A stretch of DNA of 64,000 nt from Anaeramoeba flamelloides (lineage: Eukaryota > Metamonada > Anaeramoebidae), in the NCBI GenBank assembly GCA_027625915.1, contig JANTQA010000057.1, forward strand, positions 5,704,001 through 5,768,000, given 5' to 3'. A model generated the notes under the pieces. That model ran no database searches. It saw only the letters and a list, made by a program, of their open reading frames with translations, and was not told the origin of the DNA. Numbering within the stretch: the stretch's first letter is position 1; each line of letters begins with the position of its first letter. Shown in pieces: positions 11,202 to 25,000 of this stretch. The translations under genes were made by a program, and so were the position numbers.

Positions 11202-13348
11202 ATGACAGATCACTTACCAGCAGCAGTAATTGATGTAGGAACCGGTTATACCAAAATGGGTTTTGCCGGAAATGTACTTCCATCTTATATTGTTCCATCA
11301 AACATTGGAAAGTATGATCCAAAACAAAAAACCAATGTTGTTAAAGGATTGGAAGATCTTGATTTTTATATTGGAAAAGAAGCATATAGCCATTCCTCAA
11401 CATACGCTGTCTCGTCTCCAATGAAACATGGTCAAATTGAAAATTGGGATGATATTGAACATTTTTGGGAACATTGTATTTTTAGATATTTAAGATGTGA
11501 ACCAGAAGATCATCACTTTCTTTTGGTAAGTTGTCAGCCCTCAAAAACAAAAATCAAAAAAAGAAATTAATCATAAAAATTAGAATATTCCTTTTTTAAA
11601 CCAAATCTCTTTTTTTTATCTTTTTTTCTTTTTCTTTTTCTCTTTCTTTTCCTTTTTTTCTTTTAAAAACCCCCAAAATTTTACAAAAAAAAAAGACTGA
11701 ACCACCATTAAATACACCAGAAAACAGAGAATTCACTGCAGAAATTATGTTTGAGAGTTTCAATGTCCCAGGTCTTTATATTGGTGTACAAGCCGTTCTT
11801 GCACTTGCTGCTTCCTTTATTGCCAAAGAGACCAGTGGACAAACTGAAAGACCAAGACTAACAGGTACAGTTATTGATTCTGGTGCAGGTGTTACTCATG
11901 TTATTCCAGTTGTAAGTTTCTTTTTTGTTTTTTTTCTCCTTTGTTCACACAAAATTTTTTCTTTTTTTTCACAAATTATTTAGCTTTTGTGTTTTTATGT
12001 TTTCTTTTGATTTCTTTTTTAAAAATTTAACCTTTTTCTTTTACTTTTTTTTAATTTTGGTGTGTTTTATTCCATTCTGTTAACTCTTCTCTCTCAATTA
12101 AAAACAAATTGACAAAATAAATCATAGGCTGATGGTTATGTTATTGGAAGTTGTATTAAGCACATTCCAATTGCTGGTAAAGATATTACCTCATTTATTC
12201 AAAAATTATTAAGAGAACATGAAAGAATTCCACCAGAATATGCATTAGAATCCGCTAATTACTGTAAAGTAAGTTAATTGTTCAAAATTTTACTTTTTAC
12301 ACGAAATCTCTTTTTTTTGAAATTTTTTTTTTAAACTTTTAATCCTTCAAATTTTACAAACAAAAACAATTATTCTCTTGAAAAATAAAAATTTATTCAT
12401 TCATTTTACATTACTGTTTGGTTAAATAAAAAAAGGAAACTTATTGCTATGTTTGCCCTGATGTGGCAAAAGAATTTGACAAGTATGAAAAAGATCCAAA
12501 GACTTGGATCAAAACATATGAAGGAGTAATTCAAAAAACCAAAAGAAAGTTTTCCTTTGAAATGGGTTACGAAAGATTCTTAGCCCCAGAGATTTTCTTT
12601 AACCCACAAATCTTCACCTCAGATTTTGTCACGCCACTTCCAACTTTGGTTGATCAAGTTATTCAAAATTCACCAATTGATGTTAGAAGACCACTTTATA
12701 ATGTAAATCAATTTTTACCTTATTTTTTGTTTTTTTCTCTTTATTTCCACAAAATTTTTTCTTTTTTTTCACAAATTATTTCGCTATCTCATTTTATATT
12801 TTCTTTTTTTCTTTGTTTGTTTCTTTTATACTTTTTGTCCGATGTTTATATATTTGAAATAATACTCTAAATTTACAATTTGGATCCAATAATAAACACG
12901 TTTCTTTATCTTTTCATTCATTAATATACTCATTTCTTTTTCCTTTGTTTTCTTTTTTTTTAAACAAACCAAAAACAAACAAACAAAAAACCTTTTTTCT
13001 TAAAAATTCCCAAAATTTTCTTTTCTTTCATCAAAATAGAATATTGTACTTTCAGGTGGATCCACCTTATATAAAGATTTAGGAAGAAGATTACAACGAG
13101 ATCTACGAAGAAGAGTTAAAGCTAGATTAAAGAGAAGTGAATTGCTTTCAGGTGGTAAATTAAAACCAAAGCCAATAGATGTAAATGTAATTTCTCATAA
13201 AATGCAAAAATATGCTGTATGGTTTGGCGGTTCAATGATGGCTTTCACTCCGGAATTTTATAAAGTTTGTCATACAAAAGAACAATATGATGAAATTGGA
13301 CCTTCGATTGCTAGACATAACCCAGTATTAGGTGGAATTACAATGTAA
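11202..13348 (+). CDS. ARP3: Actin-related protein 3 (Arp3), five exons
   Basis: Subunit of the Arp2/3 complex. Arp3 and Arp2 mimic an actin dimer to nucleate branched filaments at the leading edge and in endocytosis. Exons are 11202-11525, 11696-11911, 12128-12268, 12436-12702 and 13040-13348. All joins are phase 0, giving 418 residues, the same length as human ARP3. Visible signatures are the first phosphate loop [13 protein letters not shown] (residues 11-23), [29 protein letters not shown] in exon 2, the second phosphate loop [45 protein letters not shown], then NIVLSGGST and [17 protein letters not shown] in exon 5. The human form has [12 protein letters not shown] where this has Ala. 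The frame ends NPVLGGITM. Introns are 155-337 bp and AT-rich. Two palindromes lie 145-200 bp upstream. Confidence 0.98.
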
Positions 13349-13480
13349 TTTTGCAATTAATTGCATTCTTTGAATTTTCTTTTTTATTCATTTTTTAATA
13401 ATTTTTTTATTAATTAATTACGAGATTTTGATATTTCAGACAAGATAATAATTTTACTTTTCAATAAAAATCTTTTTCTT
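13349..13480. other. 3' flank of Arp3
   Basis: AT-rich 3' untranslated and downstream sequence. It includes an AATAAA at about 13463-13468, which may serve in polyadenylation. Confidence 0.35.
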
Positions 13481-13880
13481 TTTTTTTTTTATTGTTTTTT
13501 GTTTACTTTGGTTTGATAATTGAAAATAATTGAAATATAAGAATAATGTAAGAAAAATTTGTGATTTTTCTTAAAAACGGAAAAACTCAAAATTATTAGT
13601 GCCTTATTGAGAAAAACAACCACCATCATTTTGATCTTCCAATTGAAGATAAAATAAAATTCCAATAGAAATAAATAAGATTTCTTTACAATCATTTTCA
13701 CCGTTTTAGTAACAATAGAATAACAAGTTTTTATTTCGCGACACAGATCTTTTAACAGAAAAAAAATTTGCATATGAATTTTGTGTCAAAGAAAAAATGT
13801 GATTTCAATTTTGAAATTTCGAAAATAATATTTTTTACTTCTAGATCGCTTCAAAGACTTGTAAGGTATGTAATTCAAAA
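13481..13880 (-). mobile_element. Family B MITE, degraded, reverse orientation
   Basis: The stretch around 13600-13750 (CTTATTGAGAAAAACAACC... CAATTGAAGATAAAAT...) follows the reversed family B copy at 32948-33500 block for block. The ends have decayed and TIRs are not clear. A minus-strand frame here (13489-13773) is a by-product of the repeat. Confidence 0.5.
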
Positions 13881-14541
13881 TTTTAAAACATTATGACATT
13901 CACTAGGAAACCGTGTATTTTAAATTGATTGGTATAAATAATAAATATAGATATAAATTGTTTTTAAAAAAGTAGGAAAATTTAAAATTACTAAATCTTG
14001 ATTAAACTTAATTCAAATATTATTATTTAAATATCTACAATTGGTATATATGTATTAATTTATTCTTAATAATAATTCAATTTGATTGTTAGTATGGTAT
14101 TGCTTTAATCAAAAGATATTAAAGTTTCTGTTCATAATTTTCGATCAAATTTTTTTGATATGAAAATTGGTCTTTATTATTTTCTATTTGATCAAACAAA
14201 TCATTTTCATAATTTGTTTAATCTCAACAAATTTTCAAATAGAATTGAAAATATATAAATGTATTTTATCATTTGAAAAATAATTTCAACCTTTTCCCTA
14301 TTTCCAGTTTTTTATTGAAATTGGTGGTAAATTGTTTTTTTCTCCATAAACAGTTCCTTTTTTTCATTTTTTGGGAAATATTTCATCAAATATATTTCGA
14401 AAGAAAGACCTTAGTCCTTGATTCAATCGTTATTAATATTAAATTTATTATTGTTAATTAACAAATTATTCTACTATCAAAGATTATTTTTTATAGAATG
14501 TAAAAAAAAATATCCACTTTTTTGGAAATACATTATATTGG

Positions 14542-14582
<41 letters not shown>

Positions 14583-15991
14583 AGTTGTTGAATTCTACCA
14601 GCTGGAAGGATACGAAAGTATTTTACAATAATTAAAAATCAAAATTATTTATTTAATATTCAAATATATTTTGGTTATAATTCAATTCCAGCAATTCCCT
14701 AATTTGGGACTTTGGCTAATTACATAAATAGATATTATTATTTATATAATAAAAATGCCTATATAATATGTTTTTTATGTTTAAAATGTGAACAAAAGGA
14801 AATAATTGAAATATAGATTATTTGTATGGATCTCTTTTCACATGTTCAATATATATATTAATAGTTCAAAATAAATTGAAAGAAATAAATCTTAAAGAAT
14901 TAATTTTCAATGGGAATTTATTTGAAATTATTTTCGTTAATTAATAATTCTGATTTCCATGATTTTATGGTTACATTTCTAATAAAAATTTAATTATAAG
15001 GGTAACTACATTGTAATTAAAACTTCTTTAGTAATAAAATAATTAATTTTGAAAATTTCAAAATTTAAATCATTTTTTCATCTTTTGATTTTTTTCTTTA
15101 TACTAATATTATTTTTTTGATATCTAATTCATTTGTAATTTTTCAATTTTCAGCTGGATCCATAGGTACTTAGTAAAATCCTGTAATTATGAATCTTATT
15201 GATGAATATACAAATTATTGTAAGAAAAACATTTTTATTTAGATTCAAATATTTTTGGGGTTGACAATAGCAGATCAAAACACATAATATTTTTTTTTTC
15301 AATAGAAAAAATTATTAATTTTCGTTTTTAATTTTATATATATATATATATATATATCATAGGTATTACAATTATTCGTTTTAAAATCAGGAACAGTTTA
15401 TAAAATTACTTTTTTTTCAATTTTTTACATATTTTTTCGTTTCTTTCGCTGTTTTCATTCGTTTTTTTTTGAAAAAGTCCTCAAATTCTTTTGAAATCAT
15501 ACTTTTCGTTTCTGGGGTGTGAAAGAATGAAAACTAAAAAACTTACAAATAACGAAATATATTTATATATATACAGCTAGGATATGATTGCCTTAAAACC
15601 TTTATAATACAATGGGTAATATGTGATTTTCTATTTAAGTGGGGGGTATTCTATTTAAAAAAATGAAAATATTTTGATTCACTATTTTGAGAACACCAGG
15701 ACTATATAAAGTAGTGGTTCGGTTTAAAACTCTTGAAAATTATCAAGTCTTTAAACGCAGAGAAAAAGAATTATTTTTTTTTAAAAAAAAATTTCTTGTT
15801 GGGGAAGAAAAGTGGTCAAAATTTAACTTTTTTATCAATTCAAAGTTAGATCAGCTCACATAATTTTTTTGTGTTTTGATTACATATATTTATTTATATC
15901 AGACAACCGAATTTTAGACGTCGCTCACACATGTAAAACCCGTTTAATAAAACCAAAAAAAAAAAAAACGTCCTACCTGTAATATATATAT
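13881..15991. other. AT-rich intergenic sequence without a supported gene
   Basis: No coding frame with convincing composition. It contains (AT)n tracts at 14544-14579 and 15338-15358. Around 15600-15950 the sequence is less biased (for example GGGGGGTATTCTATTT and ACGTCGCTCACACATG), but I recognise nothing in it. Confidence 0.45.
14544..14579. repeat. (AT)n microsatellite
   Basis: About 18 AT units, uninterrupted apart from the ends. Confidence 0.9.
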
Positions 15992-16475
15992 AGTAGGGAA
16001 AAAAATACCGGACATGAAAAAAATTCCAGACAAGATTTTTAATTGTGAGTATTAGGAAAATTTTTGTCTAATTTCAATGAAATCCTTATTATAAATAACC
16101 AATTTTATTATGAGATTAGTAATAAACCCACCTAAAGTCCATTAAAGTAAGGTTTCTCTAGAATACTCGAGTAATTGTTTGATATCCATATGTTGATCAA
16201 CTTTTTTTGAAAAACAATCGAGTTTTATTGAGGTTTACAAGAGTTTGGAAAATGATAATTTTCCTTCTTGTTTTTTGATTGATTGAATGGTGTTTTGAAC
16301 AAGTTTGATTTTATCAATCATCATTCTAATAAGTGGGGGATTATAATTGAAAAAGTTCGATTCTTAAAAAAAGGAATTTGATTGTAAATAAATGAAATTA
16401 CACAATAATTTTACTAATATTAACAATTAAAATCTTGTCCGGGATTTTTTTCATGTCCGGTATTTTTTTCACTGC

Positions 16476-16476
<1 letters not shown>
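15992..16476. mobile_element. Family C MITE (~485 bp) inside a (TA)n tract
   Basis: Terminal inverted repeats of about 50 bp read AGTAGGGAAAAAAATACCGG on the left and, reversed, AGCAGTGAAAAAAATACCGG on the right. They continue through GGACATGAAAAAAAT and GGACAAGATTTT. It is flanked on both sides by TATATA, so the target was probably TA. A full-length relative lies at 50634-51137 and a worn one within 40520-40890. No coding capacity. Confidence 0.8.
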
Positions 16477-16500
<24 letters not shown>

Positions 16501-16507
<7 letters not shown>

Positions 16508-17997
16508 AGCACCCTGGATTTGCCTAAATTTCATCAAGTTTTTTAAATTAGATTTAAAATGATATTGATCTACTAATATATTAATTTTCTTATTTGTCTT
16601 TAATCCAGATTTGAATTATAATAAAAAGTCAAAATAGTTCAAAGATAAATTAGTTAAGTTATTGATTAATTTTTTTGAAATTGAAAAAAAAAAATAATAA
16701 TTATTCATTTTTACATTTTTTTTAAAGATTTTTATTTTTATTTTATCTATGTAAATCAGAAATTTTATTACATTAATAGTAATTCAAAACTCAACACATC
16801 AATTTATTAATAATAACCACAAAACAATTTTGCTAATTTTATGATAAAAAAAATAAATAAAAAAATAAATTACTTTGAATTTTAATTTTTGTTTTAGAAA
16901 AAATTTCAATAAATATCCAATTTAGAGAAAAATGAAAATTATTTCTTTAGGCCAAAATTAAATTTTTAATTTGATTAATTTTCTAAAACTTTTATTTTAG
17001 CAATAGATAATAATTTAAAATCAAAAAAAAAAAAATTGTAAAATAATTTCAATTTATTAAATTGGAATAAAACAAATATAAATTACTTTTTAATCGATAA
17101 AATATTTATACCTAAATTTAAAATAAAATAAAAATAACTCTTAAATATTATTCCAATATAATAAAATAATCTCCGAAACCAAATTTTTTTTTTTGTATTT
17201 TGTTATTGATAAAAATTTGAATAATATATTTGCGATATTTGGATTTTTCCTTAATAAATTAATCCATATCTTGTTAAATAAGTTCTGATATATGGTCTCT
17301 ACTACAAAAATATTGTTAATTTTATGTCTAGATTTTAAAAAGTCAAAAATTAAAAAATTGTAAAATAATAAAAAAAGAAAAAATACAATATTAATCTGAC
17401 TCGAACTATTGGCCAAATCATTTAAAATTGAAAAAAAATCTTGTTGAAAAAATTGTAAAATTTTGCAATGAAAAAAAATTTGATTTTTTTTTCTAATTTA
17501 ATTTATATTTTTTTTTATTTTTAAATTATTTAGAATCTAATATAGATATTGATATTGAATAGTAATCAGTAGATGAAACAAATTTTCTATGTGATGCTAT
17601 AATAACTTTAATAATGAATAAATTAATAAATCAAGCATTTTAGGCAATTTTTGGGTGCAAAGGGCCCCACAAAAATTTCCAGTAAAGTATGATGTGTTTT
17701 AAATGTTAAAACTAAGAGGTTTTTGATATCTAGACCAACTTTTCAAAAAAAAAAAAAAAATTATTTGACAAAATTTGGAAAAATAATAAAATCACAATAA
17801 CAAAAAAAAAATTCCCAGTGTTAAAAAATTTTTTTTCAAGTTATTTTTTTATTTTAAGTAACTATACAATTTTTAATTATAAAATTTTCTTTCTAAGATA
17901 ATTGTTTATTAATTCTATACCTTATTATCCTTTGATAATATTTCAAATTAAAATTTTTGTTTGAAATGTTTTTAGGTTATTTGGGGTGCTAAGGGAT
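16501..17997. mobile_element. Family J non-autonomous DNA transposon (~1.5 kb)
   Basis: The left end reads ATCCCTTAGCACCC and the right end is its exact reverse complement. Weaker similarity then extends to about 28 bp (CCTAAA in both arms). TATATA flanks both ends. The interior is very AT-rich. A minus-strand frame of about 90 codons (17141-17416) has no recognisable transposase motif. Part of it (17150-17185) recurs near 41075-41110 next to a family L copy. It stands immediately beside the family C element. Confidence 0.7.
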
Positions 17998-18995
17998 ATA
18001 TATCAATTAGATTAACTCATAAAATAATATCAACTATTTTTTCTATGTTTATTTTCTACTTGTTTATTATTTGCCCTTCAAAGTTTAATTCTAAAATATA
18101 ATTAATATTTTTTGGAAATTGTTTTTTGTACACATTGCCTCGAAAAAAGTGAATTATAAGTGGTTTAGCAAAAATAAGAAAAAATAATATACAAGAAATT
18201 GATTTTATAATTGCTTATTTCTAAACTAAAAAAAATGAAAATTCAAAATTTAGTTTCAAATACTTGGAACAGTTACGTCTATTTCAGATTTTCTTTGAAT
18301 TCTTCGTGAAAATTTTCGTCACTTCAAAATTGTCTCTTAAAAAGATTTAGTTTTTTTTTAAAATTTAATCCTTAATAATATATCCCCTCTCCACAATTTT
18401 CACACAGTATTTTTGTTATTTTAAGTGACAATTATTTATTTTTTGTTTTGTGGGTATTATAAATTTATAAATAAGTTTTCAGATTTCAATTATTCAATTG
18501 TTATAATGTAGTATTTCTTCTTGAATTGATTTACAAAGTTTTTTTTTTCAAAAATTAAAATTTGGTGTTTCAAAAATTTTAAATTGGTGTTTATCTATTA
18601 AAAATAATTTGTTTTTTCATATTTAACCAAAAGAAACTTATTCAACTTTATTGTGTTTGTTTTTTTTTTTTTTTTATTTGGCAAATTTTATTTTTTATTT
18701 TGTTTGTTTTTTCTGATTAAAATTAAAAAAAAAAAATATTAAACGTAAAATAACAAACACAAATTTATTTAAATGTAATGATAAAAAATTTAAATTTTTT
18801 TTTTTATTATTTTTTAGTTTGTTTTATATTTTATATTGTCCTTTGAATTTATATTTTTGGTTATTTATTTTTTTTTTTTTAATAAAATAATTGATAATTA
18901 ATTTTAATCTTGATCTTAATTTTATATAATTGCTAAAAATTTATTAAAATTTTTACTTCTATATTTAAAATATATAATTGATATAATCATTTTGT

Positions 18996-19041
<46 letters not shown>

Positions 19042-19045
19042 TTAA
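17998..19045. other. Intergenic between element J and the 3' end of the PTEN gene
   Basis: AT-rich with long homopolymer runs and no gene. It contains a (TA)n tract at 19000-19036 followed by TTAA repeats, immediately downstream of the PTEN stop codon on the minus strand. Confidence 0.45.
19000..19036. repeat. (TA)n microsatellite downstream of PTEN
   Basis: About 18 TA units, directly 3' of the PTEN gene in its direction of transcription. Confidence 0.9.
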
Positions 19046-22000
19046 TTAATTTGATTCTTCAGGTTCACTTGAAGAACGAGAAGAGGCATATTTTTTTGGA
19101 TTGCGTTGATAGTTGTCTTCTGATGATGACGATGAAGATGTTGTTTCATGAACTGAATCACTTTGTGAAGAAGATTTTGAATCCTTCTTTTCTTCATTTT
19201 CAGGTTTTACTTTTGTTTTCGAGTCATCGTTTTTCTTCTTTTCTTTTGAAATGTTTTTCTTTGTTTCTTTTTCTTTATTTTCTGTTATTTTTTCTTCATT
19301 TTTTTCATCACTCTTTTTTTTTGTTTTTTTATTCTTTTTTTTTGATTTCTTTGTTTTGTTATGTTTTTTTTTCTTTGGTGTGCTTTCTTCTTCTTTGTTA
19401 ACCTTTTCGTTTGTTTCTTTTTTTTTTTTTTTGGATTTTTTTTTTTTTTTAGGATTTTTTTTTGTTTCTTCTGTTTTGTCCTTTTTTTTTGATTTCTTTT
19501 TTTTTTTACCTTCTTTTTCTTCAGCTTTTTCGTTTTCCTCTTCTTGATTTTCTTCTTTCTTTTTTTTTTTTTCTTTTTCTTTGTTATCCTTTGTTTCTTT
19601 TTCTTTATTTTCTGTTATTTTTTCTTCACTATTTTCATCTTTCTTTTTTTTTGTTTTTTTATTCTTTTTTTTTGATTTCTTTGGTTTGTTATGTTTTTTT
19701 TTCTTTGGTTTGCTTTCTTCGTCTTGATCAACATCTTCATTTGTTTTTTTTTTTTTTTTTTTTTTTTTGTTTTTTTCTATTGGATTTGTTTTTGGTTGAT
19801 TTCTTTTTTTTATTTTTTTTTTTTGATTTCTTTTTTTTTTTACCTTCTTTTTCTTCAGCTTTTTCGTTTTCCTCTTCTTGATTTTCGTCTTCTTCTTTTT
19901 CTTCTTTTTCATTATTATCTTCCTTTTCTTTTTCCTTTTCTTTTTCCTTTTCTTTTTCCTTTTCTTTTACTTTTTCTGTTTCTTTTTCTTTTTTTATTTC
20001 TAGTTCATTATCTGTTTCATTGGAGGACTCATCACTTGAAGAAGATGAAGTCGAATTTTTGTTCTTATTTTTGTTCTTATTTGTATTCTTTTTAGGTTTA
20101 TAATCATCTTGGAAAATAACTCGTGCATTAGTTTTAGTATTTTCTTTGAATCCACAAACACCAACTTGCGGTGTTGCATTTGTTTCTGAAAAAAATAATT
20201 GTGCAGAAAAATCTGATTTAATTTTTTTATTTTTGCAAGCGCTATCAAGATCAGGCTTAAAAAATTGTGTACCGTCTTCAATATAAGAAGAATGAAACCA
20301 AAGCTGAAAAACTTTTTTATTTTTTTTATAGAATTGAACCCTAATATCACCAACTAATGGTATTGGCTTTGCAACTATAAAAGTTAACATTTTTTCTTTA
20401 TTATAAGACACAGCAATTACATTATCTTTAGACTATTGATATTGGTTAAATTTGAATTAAAAAAAAGGTAAAAAAGAAAATTCACAAATGAATAAGGTGA
20501 TAGATTCAAAAAAAATAAAGTAAAAATTGCAGGTTAATATTTTAAAAATCATTTTATAGTTTTTAATTAATAATACACATTCCATTGACTAGTTATATTT
20601 TTTTTGATCATTTTGGTAAATTCTTTGTAAATGATAATCACTAATAAACCCCTTAAAAAAGGTGTGGAAAAAAAAAAAATTACAAATATTAGTATAAATT
20701 TATCTTTTTTTTTAAATTAAAAAATCAAAATTTTTATAGATTGTTTTTTTAAATAATTCAACATATTCTTTTGAATTACATTTTAACTAGATGAGTAGAA
20801 ATAGTTGATATTTTTGATTTTAAGATTTTGAAATGAAAAAAAATATTGAACATAAATGAATAGTTAATAGAATTATAAAAATAATATTAGTACTTTTTTT
20901 AAATTAAAAACAATGTATTTCTTTCAGATATTTTATCTCATTTTTTTCAAACATTAATTGAAGTTTAGTAATCATAGAATTGAAATCTTCAATAAAATAT
21001 GTTATTTTTTTTGCAAAAAAATTTTTCAAGAGAAAAAATAAGTTTTTTCCAATTTTTAACTTTCCAAATTCAGAATTGAATAAATTGAATTTATTATTAC
21101 AAGTTGTGAAAAAAAATTTTTTTTAGCACGATTTTTAATTGTTATCGTTGATGAAAAACGAAAAAGTAATTACAATTAAAAAAAGAAACTAATTAACTTT
21201 AAAGAATAATTCGTTAGATTATTTTCAATCAACCAAATAAATACAAAAAGTTGAGCTCTTCTTTTATATTTGCAAATCAGATAAGTTAATTTTTTTGAGA
21301 TCTCAAAATAGGTTAAATTTTTCAAATATTATTCCATAAGAGATCAATCAAAGAATAACCCTCAGACAAAAGAGAGTTTTATAAAAAATGTTATTAAATT
21401 ATCAAGAATACAAGAAAATATCCTTGGTATTAAAAAAGTTTTTTTTTATTCCAATCTCATTAATTTTTTTTATTCAAAACTATTGGAACTTGATTAACTT
21501 CGAAAAGTTTTTTTGATAGCACATATATTAGTTTAAAATATTTATAAACTTTATGAAAGTAACTATTTGTGAAAAAAAATGTGAAACATAACTTTTTAAT
21601 TATCAAGTTTTACTGAAAATGAAAATTTATATCAATTAATCAAATAAAAAAATTAATATCTAAAGACGAAAAAAAGTGCTAACACCATTAAATAAATTTT
21701 TTGAAATAAAATTTTCCCGCAAAATTAGGTGTACACTGTTCAAATGATAAAATAAATCAAATATTTATTCTTTTAAGTTTAATTAAGAAAATATTTGTTT
21801 TATACTTTTTTTTTTTTATGATTTATCATTTTATTTATATTTTTATATATCTTTTTAATTAATCTTTTTTACATCTTTTAAAAAATTTCAAACCAATTAA
21901 TAAGCCTTTGAATTTCAAAAGTGGTTTGTTGGATCATTTTGTATTTAATTTCATGAAACATTTCTTGACTGAGTAAAGCAAAAATACAATGTTTAGATCC

Positions 22001-25000
22001 AAAAGATCGTTAACATATTTACCTTTTTTAAATTCAACTTATTTTTTTAAAAGCAAATCAATTTTCGAAAAATGATAAAGGAAAAGAAAAGAAAAAGAAT
22101 ATTGAAAAATGAAAACCAAAAAGAAAAGGAAAAGTAAACAAATAGAAAAAAAACAAAAGGATTCATCCAAATTTATAACAACATTTTAGAATAAATCTAT
22201 CAAAAATTACTGAAAGTTTTCACAGAGTACATAATTTTAAAAAAAAATAATTTGTTAATTTTGTTTGAAACACAAAGAAAAATGAAATTTAGGTATTTTT
22301 TGTTTCATATTTTAGTACACAACTTTGTTTAATCTGTTTATATTTTTAATTATTAACATTTTTCACAAATAACAAAAGATATCAACTTGAATAATAACTA
22401 GAGACACAAAATATATTTTTCATATTATTCTTTTGTGATGTAATATTAAGGAAAAATTTTCTTTATTTAAAAATTTATATTACCATTGCTTTGAATGGGT
22501 TTATATTTCATTTTAAAAATAATTAGAGCAGACTTGAATTATTTTATTAATTTTTTAAAATTCATTCGGATTTAATCCCAAAAAAAAAAAAAAAAAAAAA
22601 AGATTGTTTAAATAAAAGGTATTTCTAAAAAAAAGTGTGAATTTTTATTTTTTTAGTTTTCTAATAATATTCTCTTTTTAATTAGTTCTTTTAGTAAATT
22701 GATAATTATAAAATTATGAGAAATTACAATGCTAACTAAATCAGTACACATTGAGTGTATTTCAAAATATTTCCTAAAAATGAATAAAAAAAACTTTTTT
22801 TTGATTCAAAATATTGGAGGAGAAAATTAAACAAAAAATGTACAATATGATAAGTTAACCAAACAATTATTTTTAAAAAAATAAAATTAAATTTTTCAGT
22901 TTCACATTCTATTCTCTATTCTGTATAAATTAAATCTTTTAGGAAAAAATGATTAGGATCTAAAAGAAAAAAAAAAAAACACCCAATTTTCTCAGTGAAA
23001 AAAATTATCATTAAAAATGAGGTCAAGAAAAGTTTGTTATTTTGAGTTAAAGTAATGTTTTGCAAACAAAGAAATTGGATTATAATAGAGAGAATAAATA
23101 AATGATGAATAATAATTTTGGATATTTAAATCATTATATTAGAATATAGTATAATAAAGGCGTTTTTAAATAAATTTAAAAATGTCTAATTAAGAAAAGA
23201 TTTGAATCCTGAATTTTGTATTTTTGTTGTTTAATAAAAAAATAATAATAATAATAATAAAATTTGAATCCTTTTTTTCTCATTTTTTCCTTTTTATATT
23301 TTCTTTTATTATTAATTACTATTCAATATTCTTTATTGATCATTCCAAAATAAATTAGAGGGGAATTTTATTAATAGTAAAGCTTTTTAAACTCGATATT
23401 TTTTAATATCATTAAAGAACCTTGTTTTTTAAAATTAGTTTAATTTTTTCTAATTGATTTTATAGAATATCTTTGTAATATTAAACTCATTTTAAATTAT
23501 TAATAGTTCCAAGAACCATTTTTTTGAATTTAATATCTTTTTTGAAAAAAAAAAAAAAGTCAGTGAAAAGATTTTTAAAAAAAGAAAAATATATTGTAGA
23601 ATATTTGTTTTTAAAGTTTTTTAAAAAATATTTTTAATAAATTATATATTTAATTTTTCGTTTAATAACAATCAGAAGGGTTATCTTTAACTAGCCTTTT
23701 AAAAAAGAATATATTATATAAAACAAACTTGTTAATGCTTTTTTTTATTGTAAAATTTCTTATCTGCCAATAAAAAAATTAAAATTTAGATTGTTTGGAT
23801 AAATATTAGTATATGTATAAAGAACAAAGTTTTTTGGATCATGACAAAAAATATTAAAAGACAAATTGAAAAATATAATAATTTTCCAATTGAATAGATG
23901 AAAAATTTTTATTTCAATTTCTAAAAATAGTGTTTCATCACAATTAGTCGAAAAAAGAAAAAGATCTTCACAAATCAATTAAAAACAGAAATTTTATTGT
24001 TAATTTCGCTCTTCCTTTTTAAACTTTCAAAAAAAATTTAATTTTTATTTTTTTCATGATTTTTTGATTAATAACAGATCGTTATTCTAATTTATTCGAT
24101 CTAAAGAATTTTCTTATTTGTTTTTTCTATTTTTTCCCTTGAAATAATTCTCTTTATATTGGGAAGAAAGGTTGCAAAGGAAAAAGATCAAGTGGTAATT
24201 TGTTAATACTAAGATACTCAAACACAATGGCAGTACGAGTAACCTGAAAATAAAAACTAAAAAGTAAACGCAAAAAATACCAAGGGTTAAGGAATTAGCC
24301 TCACCAGAGATTTCTCTATAATCAAAAGATGTTGTCATTGTATGTCAATGATATTAGTGCGCCATGGTTCTAATAGTTTCTGTGACTCGGAAAAATCTAT
24401 TATAAATCTTATCGAACAATAAATTATTACATTTTTTACCTAATGATCACTATTAAAAAATATTCATTTTGGATATTTTTTTTTTTTATTCCTTTTCCAA
24501 ATCTTAAAATATAGAAACATCAAATATAATAGTATCCCAGGATTTAATAATTCAGATTTAGAACCTTACAAAAGTAACTATTTTTTTAATTTTTTTATTT
24601 CAAAGATTAATTCAATAATGAACAACCTAAAAACCCAAAGACTGATTAGTTTTGTTTTCTTTTTATAAAGCTAATTGTAACATCAATATATTTCCAATAA
24701 TTCAGAAATAATTTGTCAAAAAAATCTATTGGTTAATTATTTAATTTTTTAAAAAAATTGAATTTTTAAGCTATTAATCTAAATTTCGACACAAATTTAA
24801 GAAAGATATTTTGCAAACTTTGGATTCTGAATATTGTGGGTTTAACCTTAAAATTTGTGGCAAAATGCAAGATTTTTTTCTGAAATTGTTGAGTTTTTTA
24901 CTAATACAAGGATTATTTTTAATTGGTGAGATCATTTTTAATTGATGGGATCAAAAAATATTACTAAACTATTTTTCAGTCAAAGGGGCCCAGTTGTAAT

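Noticed and set aside
19051-20095. Long plus-strand frames opposite the PTEN tail
   Set aside because: They are Phe/Leu/Ser-rich complements of the Lys/Glu repeats on the coding strand, without ATG context or domains.
19737-20411. A separate Lys-rich gene beginning at 20411
   Set aside because: The codon at 20411 is GTG, and the frame continues upstream to a splice acceptor. Its first 80 residues are the missing half of the PTEN C2 domain.
23760-24338. Minus-strand frames in the PTEN intron
   Set aside because: One is AT-drift sequence. The other belongs to repeat I, whose second copy does not keep the frame.
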